Assembly (NCBI RefSeq): GCF_004762035.2
Contig: NZ_SIJK02000033.1
Span: 1 to 64,000, forward strand
Reading direction: 5' to 3'
DNA: 64,000 nt
Source: Candidatus Chloroploca mongolica
GTDB taxonomy: Bacteria > Chloroflexota > Chloroflexia > Chloroflexales > Chloroflexaceae
A program made the position numbers and the translations under genes. The notes beneath the pieces are model-generated. The model was not told where the DNA came from and made no database searches. It saw only the letters and a list, made by a program, of their open reading frames with translations. Positions 42,054 to 51,121 of this stretch are shown here, piece by piece; position 1 is the stretch's first letter, and each line of letters begins with the position of its first letter.

Positions 42054-43598
42054 ATGAGCCAGATGCCCCCCACCTCTACCATGGCAGAGACACCAAAAAA
42101 ACCGCAAGCACAGGGCAAACCTGTATCCAGGCAGCAACCGCCTGACCAACAAACCGCCCAACCATCGCCAGAACGCCCACCATCACGCCGCGTTGCCGCA
42201 CATAAGTTGCGTGAGCAACGCCAGCAACGCATGGTGATTCTTGTGACCAGCATTGCCCTTGGCCTCGCCCTTGTGGCGGTGCTCGGTGGCCTGCTCTATG
42301 ATCGCCTCTGGTTGCCGAGTCGCCCCGTCGCCCGCGTCGGTGATGTGACCCTCTCGCGAAGCGACTACTGGCAAGAGCTCAGGCTTGGCTATACGCAGCA
42401 GGTTATCCAGAATTTTCAGTTGCTCGCCCTCTTTGCTGGTAATCCTCAGTTTACCCAGCAGTTTGAAGGTCAGAGCCCGCAGATCGACCAGCAGATTGCG
42501 GCGATTCCGAATGCGCCTGTGGATGATGCCGTCGTGGCTGGATGGCAGGATCGTCAGGTCAAACTCCAGGGTTCCACGCCCCTCGGGATCGTCGTTGATC
42601 CTGATGAGGTGCAGCAAACGATGGTGCAAGAACTGGGCTTTGCCTTCTTGCCTCCCGCTTCGCCTCCTCTCGATCCGGCTGAAGAAGAACCTGCTGATGA
42701 GTCTGCCCCTGCCCCTCAACCAACTGATGACCCGGCGCTCAGTCCTACTCCGTTGCCTCCAGCAGTCGCCGCTGAGCAGCAAGACCAGATTGTCGCCGAG
42801 ATTTTTCGTCGCTATGAGCTCGAGTTGTCAGCCGTAGGACGTTCGCCCGAGTTGTCGCCTGCTGATTTCCGCGCCGCCCTTGATCAACAGTACACCGAGC
42901 GGGTGCTCAATCAGCAACTGCAGGCCTATCTCGTCCCCGAAGCTACGTTTGCTTTTCGGGAAGAACCTGACCGCGTCGAGGCTCGCCAGATTTTGATCGG
43001 CGTTACCGTCCCCGATGGGGCTTCGCCAACTGAGGTTGAAGCAGCTTTTGCCGAGAAACGCCCAGAAGTTGATGCGCTGCTTGCCGAGTTGCAGGCCGGG
43101 GCCGATTTTACCTCCCTCGTCGCTGCATACTCCACTGACCTTGGTTCACGTGAGCGTGAAGGAAGCCTCGGTCGCTTCGATCGCAATGGTCTGGCTGATA
43201 CTGGGGTCACCTATCCCCCAGAATTGGTCGCCCAGGCCTTTGCCCTCGATGTTGGGGTGATTAGCGATCCGATTCGAACGGAGTTCGGCTGGCATGTGCT
43301 TGAGGTGACGTTCCTCGAGATCCCTGATCCCGAAACTCAGTTGCGTGAGGCACGCACTGCGGCACTTGATGCCTGGGTGATTGAGCAACGTGAGGCCCTT
43401 GGCTCCACCCGCGTGCCACCTCAAACGCCAACGCCGACCGCTGAACCAGCACTCCCGGTTCCAACGGTTGTGCCCGATTTCCAGCCTGGCCCGCCAACGG
43501 CGCTTCCCACCGAGGTGCCATTGGAACCCGAAGAGCTAGATGAGGATGCGGGCGAAGCGCCTGGGGCACTTCCCACGCTTACGCCTGTAGCACCCTAA
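42054..43598 (+). CDS. membrane-anchored PpiC-type peptidyl-prolyl isomerase (parvulin), PrsA/SurA-like
   Basis: The product has about 514 residues (ATG 42054; an upstream TTG 42039 is also open). A Pro/Gln-rich basic N-terminus precedes one transmembrane helix (about residues 60-82). The domain after it carries an N-terminal chaperone-like helical region (SRSDYWQELRLG). A rotamase core follows with VEARQILIGVTVPDG, FTSLVAAYSTDLGSREREGS, LGRFDRNGL, and QAFALDVGVISDPIRTEFGW HVLEV. A low-complexity acidic/Pro tail ends the protein. It helps fold exported proteins outside the membrane. One-base overlap with the next gene. Confidence 0.88.
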   Translation: MSQMPPTSTMAETPKKPQAQGKPVSRQQPPDQQTAQPSPERPPSRRVAAHKLREQRQQRMVILVTSIALGLALVAVLGGLLYDRLWLPSRPVARVGDVTLSRSDYWQELRLGYTQQVIQNFQLLALFAGNPQFTQQFEGQSPQIDQQIAAIPNAPVDDAVVAGWQDRQVKLQGSTPLGIVVDPDEVQQTMVQELGFAFLPPASPPLDPAEEEPADESAPAPQPTDDPALSPTPLPPAVAAEQQDQIVAEIFRRYELELSAVGRSPELSPADFRAALDQQYTERVLNQQLQAYLVPEATFAFREEPDRVEARQILIGVTVPDGASPTEVEAAFAEKRPEVDALLAELQAGADFTSLVAAYSTDLGSREREGSLGRFDRNGLADTGVTYPPELVAQAFALDVGVISDPIRTEFGWHVLEVTFLEIPDPETQLREARTAALDAWVIEQREALGSTRVPPQTPTPTAEPALPVPTVVPDFQPGPPTALPTEVPLEPEELDEDAGEAPGALPTLTPVAP

Positions 43599-44512
43599 TG
43601 CGACGCTGGAAACCACAGCCTTCATGGCGTCTCTGGGCCGCAAGTGCGCTCTTTATGCTCATCGCAGCAGCAGCAATCTATACGCTCATTCCGGTTGGCA
43701 GAGCCCTCGCTCTGCCACCGGAAGCGTGGCCGATCACTGCTGAACTTTTTGCACAGGGGTTGCTGGGCCTGTCGCTGCTGGGCCTGGCTGGATCTTTTGG
43801 CTATCAGATCGTTGCCACGACGACACTCTGGTATGGCCTCGATCGCGATGGCCTCTATATTTACTGGCTCGGCCATCGTATGGTCGTGCCAATGCAAATG
43901 ATTGAACGTGTTGATAGTGGCGTAACCGAGCGCGGCGCACATGGCCATCTGTTGCAGCAAATTGGCTATTTCTATGGCCGTGGACGTCTCGCCAATGGTC
44001 AGGCTGTGCAACGTTTCAGCACGGTGAACCCACGGCGCGCCCTTGGCATTCAAACAGCTACCGAGATCTATATTATTTCGCCCCGCGAGAGTGCTGCCTT
44101 TATCCAGGAGTTGGAACAGCGGCGGCGGATTGGCCCGATCCAGCAACTCACGCCTGGCATCGAGGCTGGCCCAATCTTTTTCTATGCCTTCTGGGCTGAT
44201 ACGGTGGTGCAACGCGCGCTGATGCTTGCCGTGATGCTTCATCTCGTGCTGCTCGGGACGCTGATGGCGCTCTATCCATCCTTACCCGCTCTGATCGACA
44301 TGCAAGCCGATCCCAGTGGCCAGGCCCTCGGCAGTGCCCCTCGTTACCAGATCCTCTTTTTGCCGCTCGCCGGCGCGTTGCTTGGCTTGCTCAACCTTGG
44401 ACTCGGGCTTGCCCTCTACCGACGCACATCCGTCGGCGCAAGGTTGCTCCAGCTTACAACGGTAGGTTTGCAGATCCTTTTTCTGATCGCGGCTGCAACC
44501 ATTCTTCTATAG
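43598..44512 (+). CDS. membrane protein with PH-like domain, hypothetical
   Basis: This is a 304-residue protein. Two N-terminal helices (residues 12-30 and 48-70) are followed by a soluble PH-like beta domain with LWYGLDRDGLYIYWLGHRMV and PMQMIERVDSG, then TATEIYIISPRESAAFI. Two or three more helices (about 207-300) follow. The pattern matches the DUF/PH-domain membrane proteins found near PpiC genes, but function is unknown. Its ATG overlaps the PpiC stop by one base, so the pair is co-expressed and may form a membrane unit. Confidence 0.65.
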   Translation: MRRWKPQPSWRLWAASALFMLIAAAAIYTLIPVGRALALPPEAWPITAELFAQGLLGLSLLGLAGSFGYQIVATTTLWYGLDRDGLYIYWLGHRMVVPMQMIERVDSGVTERGAHGHLLQQIGYFYGRGRLANGQAVQRFSTVNPRRALGIQTATEIYIISPRESAAFIQELEQRRRIGPIQQLTPGIEAGPIFFYAFWADTVVQRALMLAVMLHLVLLGTLMALYPSLPALIDMQADPSGQALGSAPRYQILFLPLAGALLGLLNLGLGLALYRRTSVGARLLQLTTVGLQILFLIAAATILL

Positions 44513-44556
44513 AACTCTGCACCCGCGCTGCGTCACTGCGCCCAGCCTATTTGCTC

Positions 44557-45306
44557 TCACTTGTCAAGCTTGGCCCAGAAGGCGCGTTGATGATCCGTTA
44601 CAGCCTTCTCGATTACTTTTGGCGGCAAAATACGCAGACGAATAAGGATCTGACCAAGGCTGAGGCGCTGGCCCTTTTGATCAAGCCGGATCTGCTCGAT
44701 CAGGGCTTTTTCGAGTTGTTCAGGGGTAATCAGTTGTTGTTCAACTAAATATTCGCCGAGCACCTGAGGTGCAATCCGCAGACTACTGCGCTCTTGCTGC
44801 TGAATAATCAGCGCACGGGCTAGTTTGCTCGGCGTGATGAGTTTCTGCCGCAGCAAGATCTGTCCCAGACGACGATCCGTGATAATAGCCATGCCATCAC
44901 TCTGCATCTTCAGCACTTCTTGCAGTTCTGAAGGTGTGATTGCTTGCATATCAAGCAGAATGTCGCCAAGCAGTCGGGCACGGGGTTGTTCGTGAAAGTA
45001 GTTCGTTTTTACATCAGAAAGCAAGCGGAGTGTTTCGATCTCACGGAGAAGCGCCTGAGCACTCGCATTGTCTGGTTCGACCACCAGCACTGCTTTCAAC
45101 CATTCTTCACGGATCGTCTGATCTTCCGGCGCAAGAACTGCCGCTCGTTCCAGGCAGTCACGTCGCTGACGCGGATCACCCACGAGGCGACTCAACGACA
45201 ACCAGGTATCCAGGCATTGATGGCCTTCAAGCAAATGTTGCCGTAATGCAGTAATGTCATTGCGATCACGCGCAATGTTGGGGCAGGGATATGGGCACAC
45301 TTTCAT
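44557..45306 (-). CDS. MshEN-repeat protein (putative c-di-GMP-binding)
   Basis: This is a 249-residue cytoplasmic protein. After an N-terminal TPR-like helical part (residues 15-95) come four tandem copies of the [RL]LGxxLxxxxxITPxxLxxAL unit: RLLGDILLDMQAITPSELQE, RRLGQILLRQKLITPSKLAR, VLGEYLVEQQLITPEQLEK and SLGQILIRLRILPPKVIEK. Two such motifs form one MshEN domain, which in MshE-type ATPases binds c-di-GMP. Here no ATPase is attached, so it may be a stand-alone sensor. The function is inferred. A diguanylate-cyclase-like gene lies at 61914. Confidence 0.75.
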   Translation of the reverse strand: MKVCPYPCPNIARDRNDITALRQHLLEGHQCLDTWLSLSRLVGDPRQRRDCLERAAVLAPEDQTIREEWLKAVLVVEPDNASAQALLREIETLRLLSDVKTNYFHEQPRARLLGDILLDMQAITPSELQEVLKMQSDGMAIITDRRLGQILLRQKLITPSKLARALIIQQQERSSLRIAPQVLGEYLVEQQLITPEQLEKALIEQIRLDQKGQRLSLGQILIRLRILPPKVIEKAVTDHQRAFWAKLDK

Positions 45307-45345
45307 TCTTCAGCCTCGCTCGCTCGTAAAGATCTTTGATTTTCC

Positions 45346-45351
45346 ATTATA
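45346..45351 (-). promoter_or_regulatory. -10 box of the MshEN-repeat gene
   Basis: TATAAT on the minus strand about 40 bp upstream of the ATG. The 45307-45557 gap also holds a small ACCAACC / GGTTGGT hairpin and a weak plus-strand TATTAT upstream of the next gene. Confidence 0.45.
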
Positions 45352-45557
45352 CACTGATGTGCAGCAATCGTACATAACGAAAACCTGAACATTATGATGA
45401 GACGGTTGTCACCTGTGTCAAGCCTTCGCAGGTTGCAAACCAGTCAGATCCACCAACCGCAAGGTTGGTAAGTGTATCCAGCACCGTGTATTATAGAAGT
45501 GGACACGGGGTGTCATCATCGTATTCGCTTTGATACCCTTCCAGAAAGATTAACCGT

Positions 45558-46508
45558 ATGCTTAGGCCTGCTGATATCCTCATGGCGCACCGCCGGATGG
45601 CTGGGATCGTCTATCCAACCCCCCTCGAATTTAGTCGACCGTTGGCGAATGTGGCCGGGGCCGAGGTCTTTCTCAAACTCGAGTGTGCGCAGGTCACCGG
45701 TAGCTTCAAAATCCGGGGGGCCGCTAGCGCCCTCCTTTCAGGGGAAGGCCGCTGGCCCGTCGTCGCCTGCTCCGCCGGCAACCACGCCCTTGGGATCGCC
45801 TATGCTGCCGCCCACGCCGGGATTGACGCGACCCTCGTCTTGCCTGAAAATGCGTCGCCCGCCAAAATCCAGGCCTTGCAACGATATCCCGTAAACCTGC
45901 TCTTCCTTGGCAAAGATTATGATGAGGCCGAGGCCGCAGCGATGCGCCTCGCCCACGAAGAAGGCCAGCGGTTCATTTCACCCTATAATCACCCCGATGT
46001 GATTGCCGGCCAGGGAACCCTTGGTCGCGAGATCCTGGACCAGTTGCCCAATGCCGAGGTGCTGGTCGTCAGTGTTGGCGGCGGTGGCTTGATCAGTGGC
46101 ATCGGGATCTGGGCCAAGGCCATCAATCCCAAGCTACGTATTATCGGGGTGCAGGCTGAACATTCCGCAGCGATGCATGCGTCGTTGCAAGCGGGACAAC
46201 TTGTGCAGATCCAGCATCGTCCCACGCTTGCCGATAGCCTCGCGGGCAATCTCGAAGCTGGCGCGATGACGTTTCCCCTCGTCCAGCAACTGGTCGAACG
46301 CATTGTGTTGGTGAGCGAGCCGCAAATCGCTGCTGCGATGCGCTGGCTGCTCGATGAACATCACCTGCTCGTCGAAGGAAGTGCCGCTGTGACCATCGCC
46401 GCCCTGCTCGAAGGCATGATTCCCGGACTAGCGCGTCAGCGCGTGGTCGCGCTGCTCTGCGGGCGCAATGTGACCACCGAGACCGTGTGTGCCGTGATGC
46501 ATAGTTAG
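45558..46508 (+). CDS. threonine/serine dehydratase-like PLP enzyme (fold II)
   Basis: This 316-residue enzyme has the PLP Lys in TGSFKIRGA (Lys51), the AGNHALGIA loop and the tetraglycine VGGGGLISG phosphate-binding loop. KLECAQVTGSF and a C-terminal LLCGRNVTTETV agree with catabolic threonine dehydratase or serine racemase. It makes 2-oxobutyrate or pyruvate and ammonia. No regulatory ACT domain, so it is not the long biosynthetic IlvA form. The stop overlaps the end of the convergent ChlI-like gene by 4 bp. Confidence 0.9.
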   Translation: MLRPADILMAHRRMAGIVYPTPLEFSRPLANVAGAEVFLKLECAQVTGSFKIRGAASALLSGEGRWPVVACSAGNHALGIAYAAAHAGIDATLVLPENASPAKIQALQRYPVNLLFLGKDYDEAEAAAMRLAHEEGQRFISPYNHPDVIAGQGTLGREILDQLPNAEVLVVSVGGGGLISGIGIWAKAINPKLRIIGVQAEHSAAMHASLQAGQLVQIQHRPTLADSLAGNLEAGAMTFPLVQQLVERIVLVSEPQIAAAMRWLLDEHHLLVEGSAAVTIAALLEGMIPGLARQRVVALLCGRNVTTETVCAVMHS

Positions 46509-47548
46509 CTGCTCTCTTGTTCAAACTGGCTCAGCGTCGTCTGCTTTTCTGCCTCACGTGGTAGCGCTTCATCCGATGGCATGATTACGTCGAGCGCTTG
46601 TTCGATCAGGGTGCGCTCGGCATGCTGCCAACGCGCATGCGCTTCGAGTTGCAGACTCTGGCGTTGATGCAGGGCAAGTGGGGCAACCCGACGCAGGTCT
46701 TCGGTTGTGACAAGGCTACGAAAATCAGCGGCCGCCCGTGCCCGTGCACCTTCAAGCAGGGCGATCTCGGCCCGATGCGATGGAACCTTCAGCGCCTGCA
46801 CCAGCGCGAGCGCTTGCTCTTCGAGTTGAGGTGGCACCACCACATGCGGCAGAATTGCCCTCGCTGCCTCGATCTCCGCAGCAAGCGCCGTCGTCTGCGT
46901 GGCATAGGCAACCCGAAAAGCTTCGGGATCAAGCCGAAACGCCTGAGCCCGTCGGTAAACCTCTAGGCGCTGCTGCCGATCATCGAGTGGCCCCACCCAG
47001 ACCCGCAAGCCAAACCGATCCAGGATCTGTGGGCGGAGGCTCCCCTCTTCCGGATTCATCGAACCAACCATGACAAAGCGCGTTGGAAAGAGGCGCGTCA
47101 TTGGCCCGCGCCGCACCAGGGTGCGCCCCTGCGCTGCCGCATCAAGGATGGCATCAACCACATGTGCATCGAGTAGGTTGATTTCATCAACATAGAGCAG
47201 GTTGCCATGCGCTCGCGCAAGCACGCCCGGCTCAAGCAAAACCTGGCCCTGTTCCAACGCCACCCGCTCGTTGATGCCCCCGACGACATCTTCGATCCGC
47301 GCATTGAGCGGTAATTCAACCAGTCGCATCCGCTCAGGGCTCGGTTGCTCTTCGCCCGCTGCTGAGGTGTGCGCAACGATCGGCATCACATCAAGCAAAC
47401 CGCGCACCGCCGTTGTTTTGCCCACACCATACGGACCGCTGAGCAAGACACCCCCAATGCCAGGGTTGATCAGGCCAAGCACCAACGCCGTCTTTAATTC
47501 GACCTGACCAACCAGCGCAATGAAGGGGAAGGGCAGGATTGCTTCCAT
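46505..47548 (-). CDS. magnesium-chelatase subunit I-like AAA+ ATPase
   Basis: This 347-residue ATPase has Walker A SGPYGVGKTT (near residue 38), VELPLNARIEDVVGGINERV and the Walker B-like LLYVDEINLLDAHVVD, with MVGSMNPEEGSLRPQILDRF GLRVWVG as in ChlI/BchI. The C-terminal lid has RVAYATQTTALAAEI and the helical RAEIALLEGARARAAADFRS. In phototrophs ChlI/BchI assembles with ChlD and ChlH to insert Mg into protoporphyrin; closely related AAA+ ATPases serve cobalt or lanthanide chelation and other enzymes. No D or H subunit is in the window, so a BchI role is not shown. ATG overlaps the DUF503 stop by one base. Confidence 0.82.
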   Translation of the reverse strand: MEAILPFPFIALVGQVELKTALVLGLINPGIGGVLLSGPYGVGKTTAVRGLLDVMPIVAHTSAAGEEQPSPERMRLVELPLNARIEDVVGGINERVALEQGQVLLEPGVLARAHGNLLYVDEINLLDAHVVDAILDAAAQGRTLVRRGPMTRLFPTRFVMVGSMNPEEGSLRPQILDRFGLRVWVGPLDDRQQRLEVYRRAQAFRLDPEAFRVAYATQTTALAAEIEAARAILPHVVVPPQLEEQALALVQALKVPSHRAEIALLEGARARAAADFRSLVTTEDLRRVAPLALHQRQSLQLEAHARWQHAERTLIEQALDVIMPSDEALPREAEKQTTLSQFEQESS

Positions 47549-47832
47549 CAAAGCATCTCAATCTCGTATGCCCCGATCGGACAATCGGGGCGCTGGCGAT
47601 CAAGAAAACGGATCACCGCTTCGAGTTGACCATGCGCATACGTCTGTGACGTCGACACACACGCAATGCCAAAGACCGCACTCTGCCAGATATCCTGATC
47701 ATCAACCTCAGCAATCGAGACATTGAACTCGTTGCGCACACGAGTCAAGAGCGATTTGACCACCTGGCGCTTCTCTTTGAGCGACAAGGCCATCGGAATT
47801 GAAATTTGCAGGGTACAGACACCAATAATCAT
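47548..47832 (-). CDS. DUF503 family protein
   Basis: This is a 94-residue protein. MIIGVCTLQISIPMALSLKE starts the DUF503 fold, KEKRQVVKSLLTRVRNEFNV is the conserved helix, and QDIWQSAVFGIACVST the strand-helix part. DUF503 (YlxP/RbfA-neighbour type) has a ferredoxin-like fold, possibly RNA- or ribosome-related. It overlaps the start of the ChlI-like gene by one base and follows the LON gene by three bases, so all three are one operon. Confidence 0.85.
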   Translation of the reverse strand: MIIGVCTLQISIPMALSLKEKRQVVKSLLTRVRNEFNVSIAEVDDQDIWQSAVFGIACVSTSQTYAHGQLEAVIRFLDRQRPDCPIGAYEIEML

Positions 47833-47835
47833 AGC

Positions 47836-48498
47836 TTAATTCAGGCTACCAAAACCAGCAAACCCTTGTCCTGAGCCATCCTGGCTCCCCGGCATCAGAG
47901 CAAGCTCAGCACGAAGATCAGACGCCATTTCGTACAGTCGCGCCAGGAGCGGCGCTTCAAGCCAGTGCTGTTTGCGAGCGAGGGGAACCTGCAAACGATC
48001 CGCAAGCTGATAGGCCATCGTTGCAGGATCGCTCGGCAATTCGTCAGGTTCGACCGGTACACCCGTCGCAACCTCGACAGCCTTCCAGTAGCGCAGATAC
48101 ATGGCCCGTAGCTCTTCGGCAGCCTTCGTCACTCCGGGGGCAACATCCTCTTCGAGCACTTGCACCGACGCAACAAGATAAGGATGCCGTTGCGTGATCT
48201 GACGGATAGCAAAACGCTCGCGCCCGACCGCCGTCAACAGAAAGCGCCCATCCTCAAGCCGTACGTTTGCACTGATCTCGGCCGTTGTTCCGACCAGATG
48301 TGGTTCCGCCGGAGCAGCACCCAGACGCCCTTCTTCGACTTCATTACCCTCACGAATGAGCACAATCCCAAAGGGCGTTCGTTGTTCGATGCATTTACCG
48401 ATCATCGAACGATAGCGTTCTTCAAAGATATGAAGGTTGATTGTCATCCCCGGAAAGAGTATTGTTCCAAGAGGAAAGAGAGGTAACTGACGACTCAT
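47836..48498 (-). CDS. LON substrate-binding-domain protein (no protease domain)
   Basis: The product has 220 residues. LPLFPLGTILFPGMTINLHI, then FEERYRSMI, PFGIVLIREG, VGTTAEISANVRLEDGRFLL and GRERFAIRQI are the LON N-domain. The helical part with AYQLADRLQVPLARKQHWLE follows, and there is no AAA or Ser-Lys protease part. Stand-alone LON-N proteins are common; their ligand is unknown. It starts the minus-strand operon with DUF503 and the ChlI-like gene. Confidence 0.88.
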   Translation of the reverse strand: MSRQLPLFPLGTILFPGMTINLHIFEERYRSMIGKCIEQRTPFGIVLIREGNEVEEGRLGAAPAEPHLVGTTAEISANVRLEDGRFLLTAVGRERFAIRQITQRHPYLVASVQVLEEDVAPGVTKAAEELRAMYLRYWKAVEVATGVPVEPDELPSDPATMAYQLADRLQVPLARKQHWLEAPLLARLYEMASDLRAELALMPGSQDGSGQGFAGFGSLN

Positions 48499-48564
48499 AA
48501 GTTCCTTGCCATGCTGGTGCGTCTCTGGCGGCGGATACCCGCCTTCAGGTGCAGAGCGCGAGGT

Positions 48565-49761
48565 CTAGTCTTCATGCCACGTACACGACGTCATGGTTAC
48601 GTCAACCGATCCCATATGGAGATCAATAATCAACTCAAGTTCAGGGCTAGAGAAAGCCTGGATCAACGCGGCTGGATCATACCTTGCCACCATGCCAGCA
48701 TGCAGAACGAGCACGCCGCCAATACGCAGATCAAGCAACTCGGGCCGCAGTCGGCTAGGACTGGAGCCAACAGCGGCAAGGACTGGCCCCCAGTTGGGCA
48801 GGCCGCGCCTCAGTGCGTCACGGAGCGAACGGGAAGCCGCGATACGCTCGGCAACTGACCGGGCCGTCTCTTCACTCGACGCCCCGCGCACACGTATATG
48901 CATGATCTTACCACTACCTGCTGCATCGCGCACGATCTGCTGGGCCAGATCCCCACAAAGTGCATCGAGGGCCGTCTGGAACGTGGCAAATTCTCGCGAG
49001 TTGCTATTGGTAATTGGCGGCCCCTCGGCAGCACCATTGGCTATCATGATCACCGCATCGTTAGGGCTCATCTCGCCATCAAGATTCAGCCGATGGAAGT
49101 TGTGCCGTACGCTCTGTTGCAGTGCCTGTTGCATCAGACGCTGCTCTATCGGCAAATCGGTCGTAATGACGACAAGCATCGTGGCCAGGCGTGGATTGAT
49201 CTGCCGCGTACCTTTGGCCATCCCAGCCAGAATGCCGCGTTGCCCTTCACGGATCTGCAACCGATAGACGCGTTCTTTGGGCCGCGTATCAGTCGTCAAC
49301 ATCGCCACCGCTGCCCGTCGCCCACCGCCGCTATCCAGTTCGCTCACCGCCCGCTTGATCCCCTCACGCATGCGCGGCATCGGCAACGGTATCCCGATCA
49401 GCCCGGTTGAGAGCAGCAAAACCGCATCCCGCGAAACTTCCAGTTCATCAGCCAGGATTTTGGCGCACTCGACGGCATCATTCAAGCCAGGTTGCCCTGT
49501 GCCTGCATTCGCCTGACCCGAATTGATCAAGATTGCCTGAATCGCTTCGCGATTCCGCGCAAAGATCGCCTGACTCAAAAAGATCGGGGCCGCTTTGGTA
49601 AGGCTAGTGGTGAACATCGCTGCCACCCGCGCCGGTCGGTTCGAAGCGACAAGCGCCAGATCCCGCGCTTTGCTCCCCTCTTTTAGGCCACACGAGACGC
49701 CCGTTGCACGAAAACCGAGTGGACTGGCAATATGTCCATCTTCAAAAATGGTGTAACTCAT
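48565..49761 (-). CDS. argJ: glutamate N-acetyltransferase / amino-acid N-acetyltransferase (ArgJ)
   Basis: This 398-residue protein follows ArgJ throughout: RDLALVASNRPARVAAMFTT, ILINSGQANAGTG, LLLSTGLIGIPLP, then the autocleavage segment INPRLATMLVVITTD with Thr194 as the new N-terminal nucleophile. It transfers acetyl from N-acetylornithine to glutamate in arginine synthesis. Two deviations are seen. The usual DGDTSTND reads DGEMSPND, and the C-terminus stops at TSCTWHED, lacking the usual DYVxINxxY tail. The protein could be a divergent ArgJ. It lies between the LON operon and rlmI-like gene on the minus strand. Confidence 0.85.
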   Translation of the reverse strand: MSYTIFEDGHIASPLGFRATGVSCGLKEGSKARDLALVASNRPARVAAMFTTSLTKAAPIFLSQAIFARNREAIQAILINSGQANAGTGQPGLNDAVECAKILADELEVSRDAVLLLSTGLIGIPLPMPRMREGIKRAVSELDSGGGRRAAVAMLTTDTRPKERVYRLQIREGQRGILAGMAKGTRQINPRLATMLVVITTDLPIEQRLMQQALQQSVRHNFHRLNLDGEMSPNDAVIMIANGAAEGPPITNSNSREFATFQTALDALCGDLAQQIVRDAAGSGKIMHIRVRGASSEETARSVAERIAASRSLRDALRRGLPNWGPVLAAVGSSPSRLRPELLDLRIGGVLVLHAGMVARYDPAALIQAFSSPELELIIDLHMGSVDVTMTSCTWHED

Positions 49762-49775
49762 AAGCAGACCGCAGG

Positions 49776-50981
49776 TTACCAGACGCGACAGATCAACCCT
49801 TTGAGGTATTCGCTCTCGGGAAAAGTCAGCAACACCGGATGATCAGGACTCTGCGTGAGACGTTCGATCAGTTGCACCTCGCGCCGGGCATCACGCGCCG
49901 CTCCGGCAACTATTTTCTGGAAGAGATCCGGCGCAACCAGCCCCGAGCAACTGAAGGTTGCCAGGATGCCGCCTGGCCGCAGCAACTGCATCGCCAGCAA
50001 GTTAATATCCTTGTAGCCACGGGCTGCCCGTTCAAGGTGACGCTGACTATGGGCGAATTTTGGTGGATCAAGGATCACGACATCAAAGCGGTGCGCCTGC
50101 TCGCGATACTGGCGCAAAACATGAAACATATCACCGTCAACCAGCTCTACGTCAACTCCGGGAGCATTGGCCCACACATTCGTACGCGCCAGTTCCAGCG
50201 CTGCCGCTGAACTGTCAATCAAGGTCATCCGGCTGGCCCCCGCTCGCGCCGCAGCGACACTGAAGCCCCCACTATAACAGAAACCGTCGAGCACCTCAGC
50301 TTGTTGGCAATATACGGCAACCCGTTCATGGTTATACGCCTGATCGAGATAGTGCCCGGTCTTCTGTCCACCCGCCAGATCAACCCGCAGCACCGTGGGC
50401 GAACCCTGCTCTGGCGCCCGAGTAAGTGGCTCGACCAGCACATGTCCCTCTGGCCTTCGCCCCCACAGCAAGCCCTCGTGCGGTGTCAGGCCCTCTCTGG
50501 CGCATATATCCGCATCACTATGCTCATAGATACCCTCGGGTGCCAGCATCTCGACCAGCAACGCGATGAGCGCATCACGGCGCTCGACCATCGCCGGAAT
50601 CAAGCACTGGATGCTCAGATATTGACCATAACGATCAACAATAAGCCCTGGCAATCCGTCGGCTTCGCTAAACACGAGGCGACACGCATGGTTGGGCTGT
50701 GAGGCAAGGTGGGCACGACCGGCAAGAGCCCTGGTTAGGCGTGACCGCAGCCAGGCTTCATCAAGGGGTTGCTCGGCCTCCCAGGTTGCAAGACGTACCT
50801 GGATCTGTGAGTTGGCACTGTAGAACCCGCGTGCCAGCCATTCACCGTTGGCGGCATACACATCAATGGGTTGCCCATTGTTCGCGTTGCCACGCACAGC
50901 CGCAATTGCCCCTGAGAAGACCCATGGGTGCCGCTGTTGTAACGAGCGCTCGCGCCCTGAACGTAAAAGTATGCTTGGCAT
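49776..50981 (-). CDS. class I SAM-dependent rRNA methyltransferase with PUA domain (RlmI-like)
   Basis: The product has 401 residues from ATG 50981 (AGGACGCTG just upstream). The PUA domain (ILLRSGRERSLQQRHPWVFS, then WLARGFYSANSQIQVRL) is followed by the methyltransferase core: VDLAGGQKTGHYLDQ, VLDGFCYSGGFSVAAARAGA, MTLIDSSAAALELARTN and FDVVILDPPKFAHSQRHLE. It methylates a cytosine in 23S rRNA (C1962 in E. coli RlmI) or a related base. An upstream frame to 51041 is unlikely. It ends 14 bp before argJ. Confidence 0.9.
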   Translation of the reverse strand: MPSILLRSGRERSLQQRHPWVFSGAIAAVRGNANNGQPIDVYAANGEWLARGFYSANSQIQVRLATWEAEQPLDEAWLRSRLTRALAGRAHLASQPNHACRLVFSEADGLPGLIVDRYGQYLSIQCLIPAMVERRDALIALLVEMLAPEGIYEHSDADICAREGLTPHEGLLWGRRPEGHVLVEPLTRAPEQGSPTVLRVDLAGGQKTGHYLDQAYNHERVAVYCQQAEVLDGFCYSGGFSVAAARAGASRMTLIDSSAAALELARTNVWANAPGVDVELVDGDMFHVLRQYREQAHRFDVVILDPPKFAHSQRHLERAARGYKDINLLAMQLLRPGGILATFSCSGLVAPDLFQKIVAGAARDARREVQLIERLTQSPDHPVLLTFPESEYLKGLICRVW

Positions 50982-51072
50982 CAGCGTCCTGATCGTATCT
51001 CTGTGGATGCATAGTGTAGCAGAGCGATAGAGAGAGGTCAAGCCTCCTGCCTACGGACGAAGTTTTAGGCTA

Positions 51073-51121
51073 GAGGATGGGGCCGTTCGGCTGCTCACGG
51101 CAGCCGAACGGCCCCATCCTC
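51073..51121 (-). terminator. 22-bp perfect palindrome overlapping the mutY 3' end
   Basis: Arms 51073-51094 and 51100-51121 are exact complements around TCACG. The right arm encodes the last residues of MutY (EDGAVRLP), and its stop codon is in the loop. Likely terminator of the rel-mutY transcript. Confidence 0.78.

Noticed and set aside
48593-49267. 224-residue plus-strand frame inside argJ
   Set aside because: It is antisense to a well-conserved enzyme and has Ser/Arg-rich composition typical of shadow frames.
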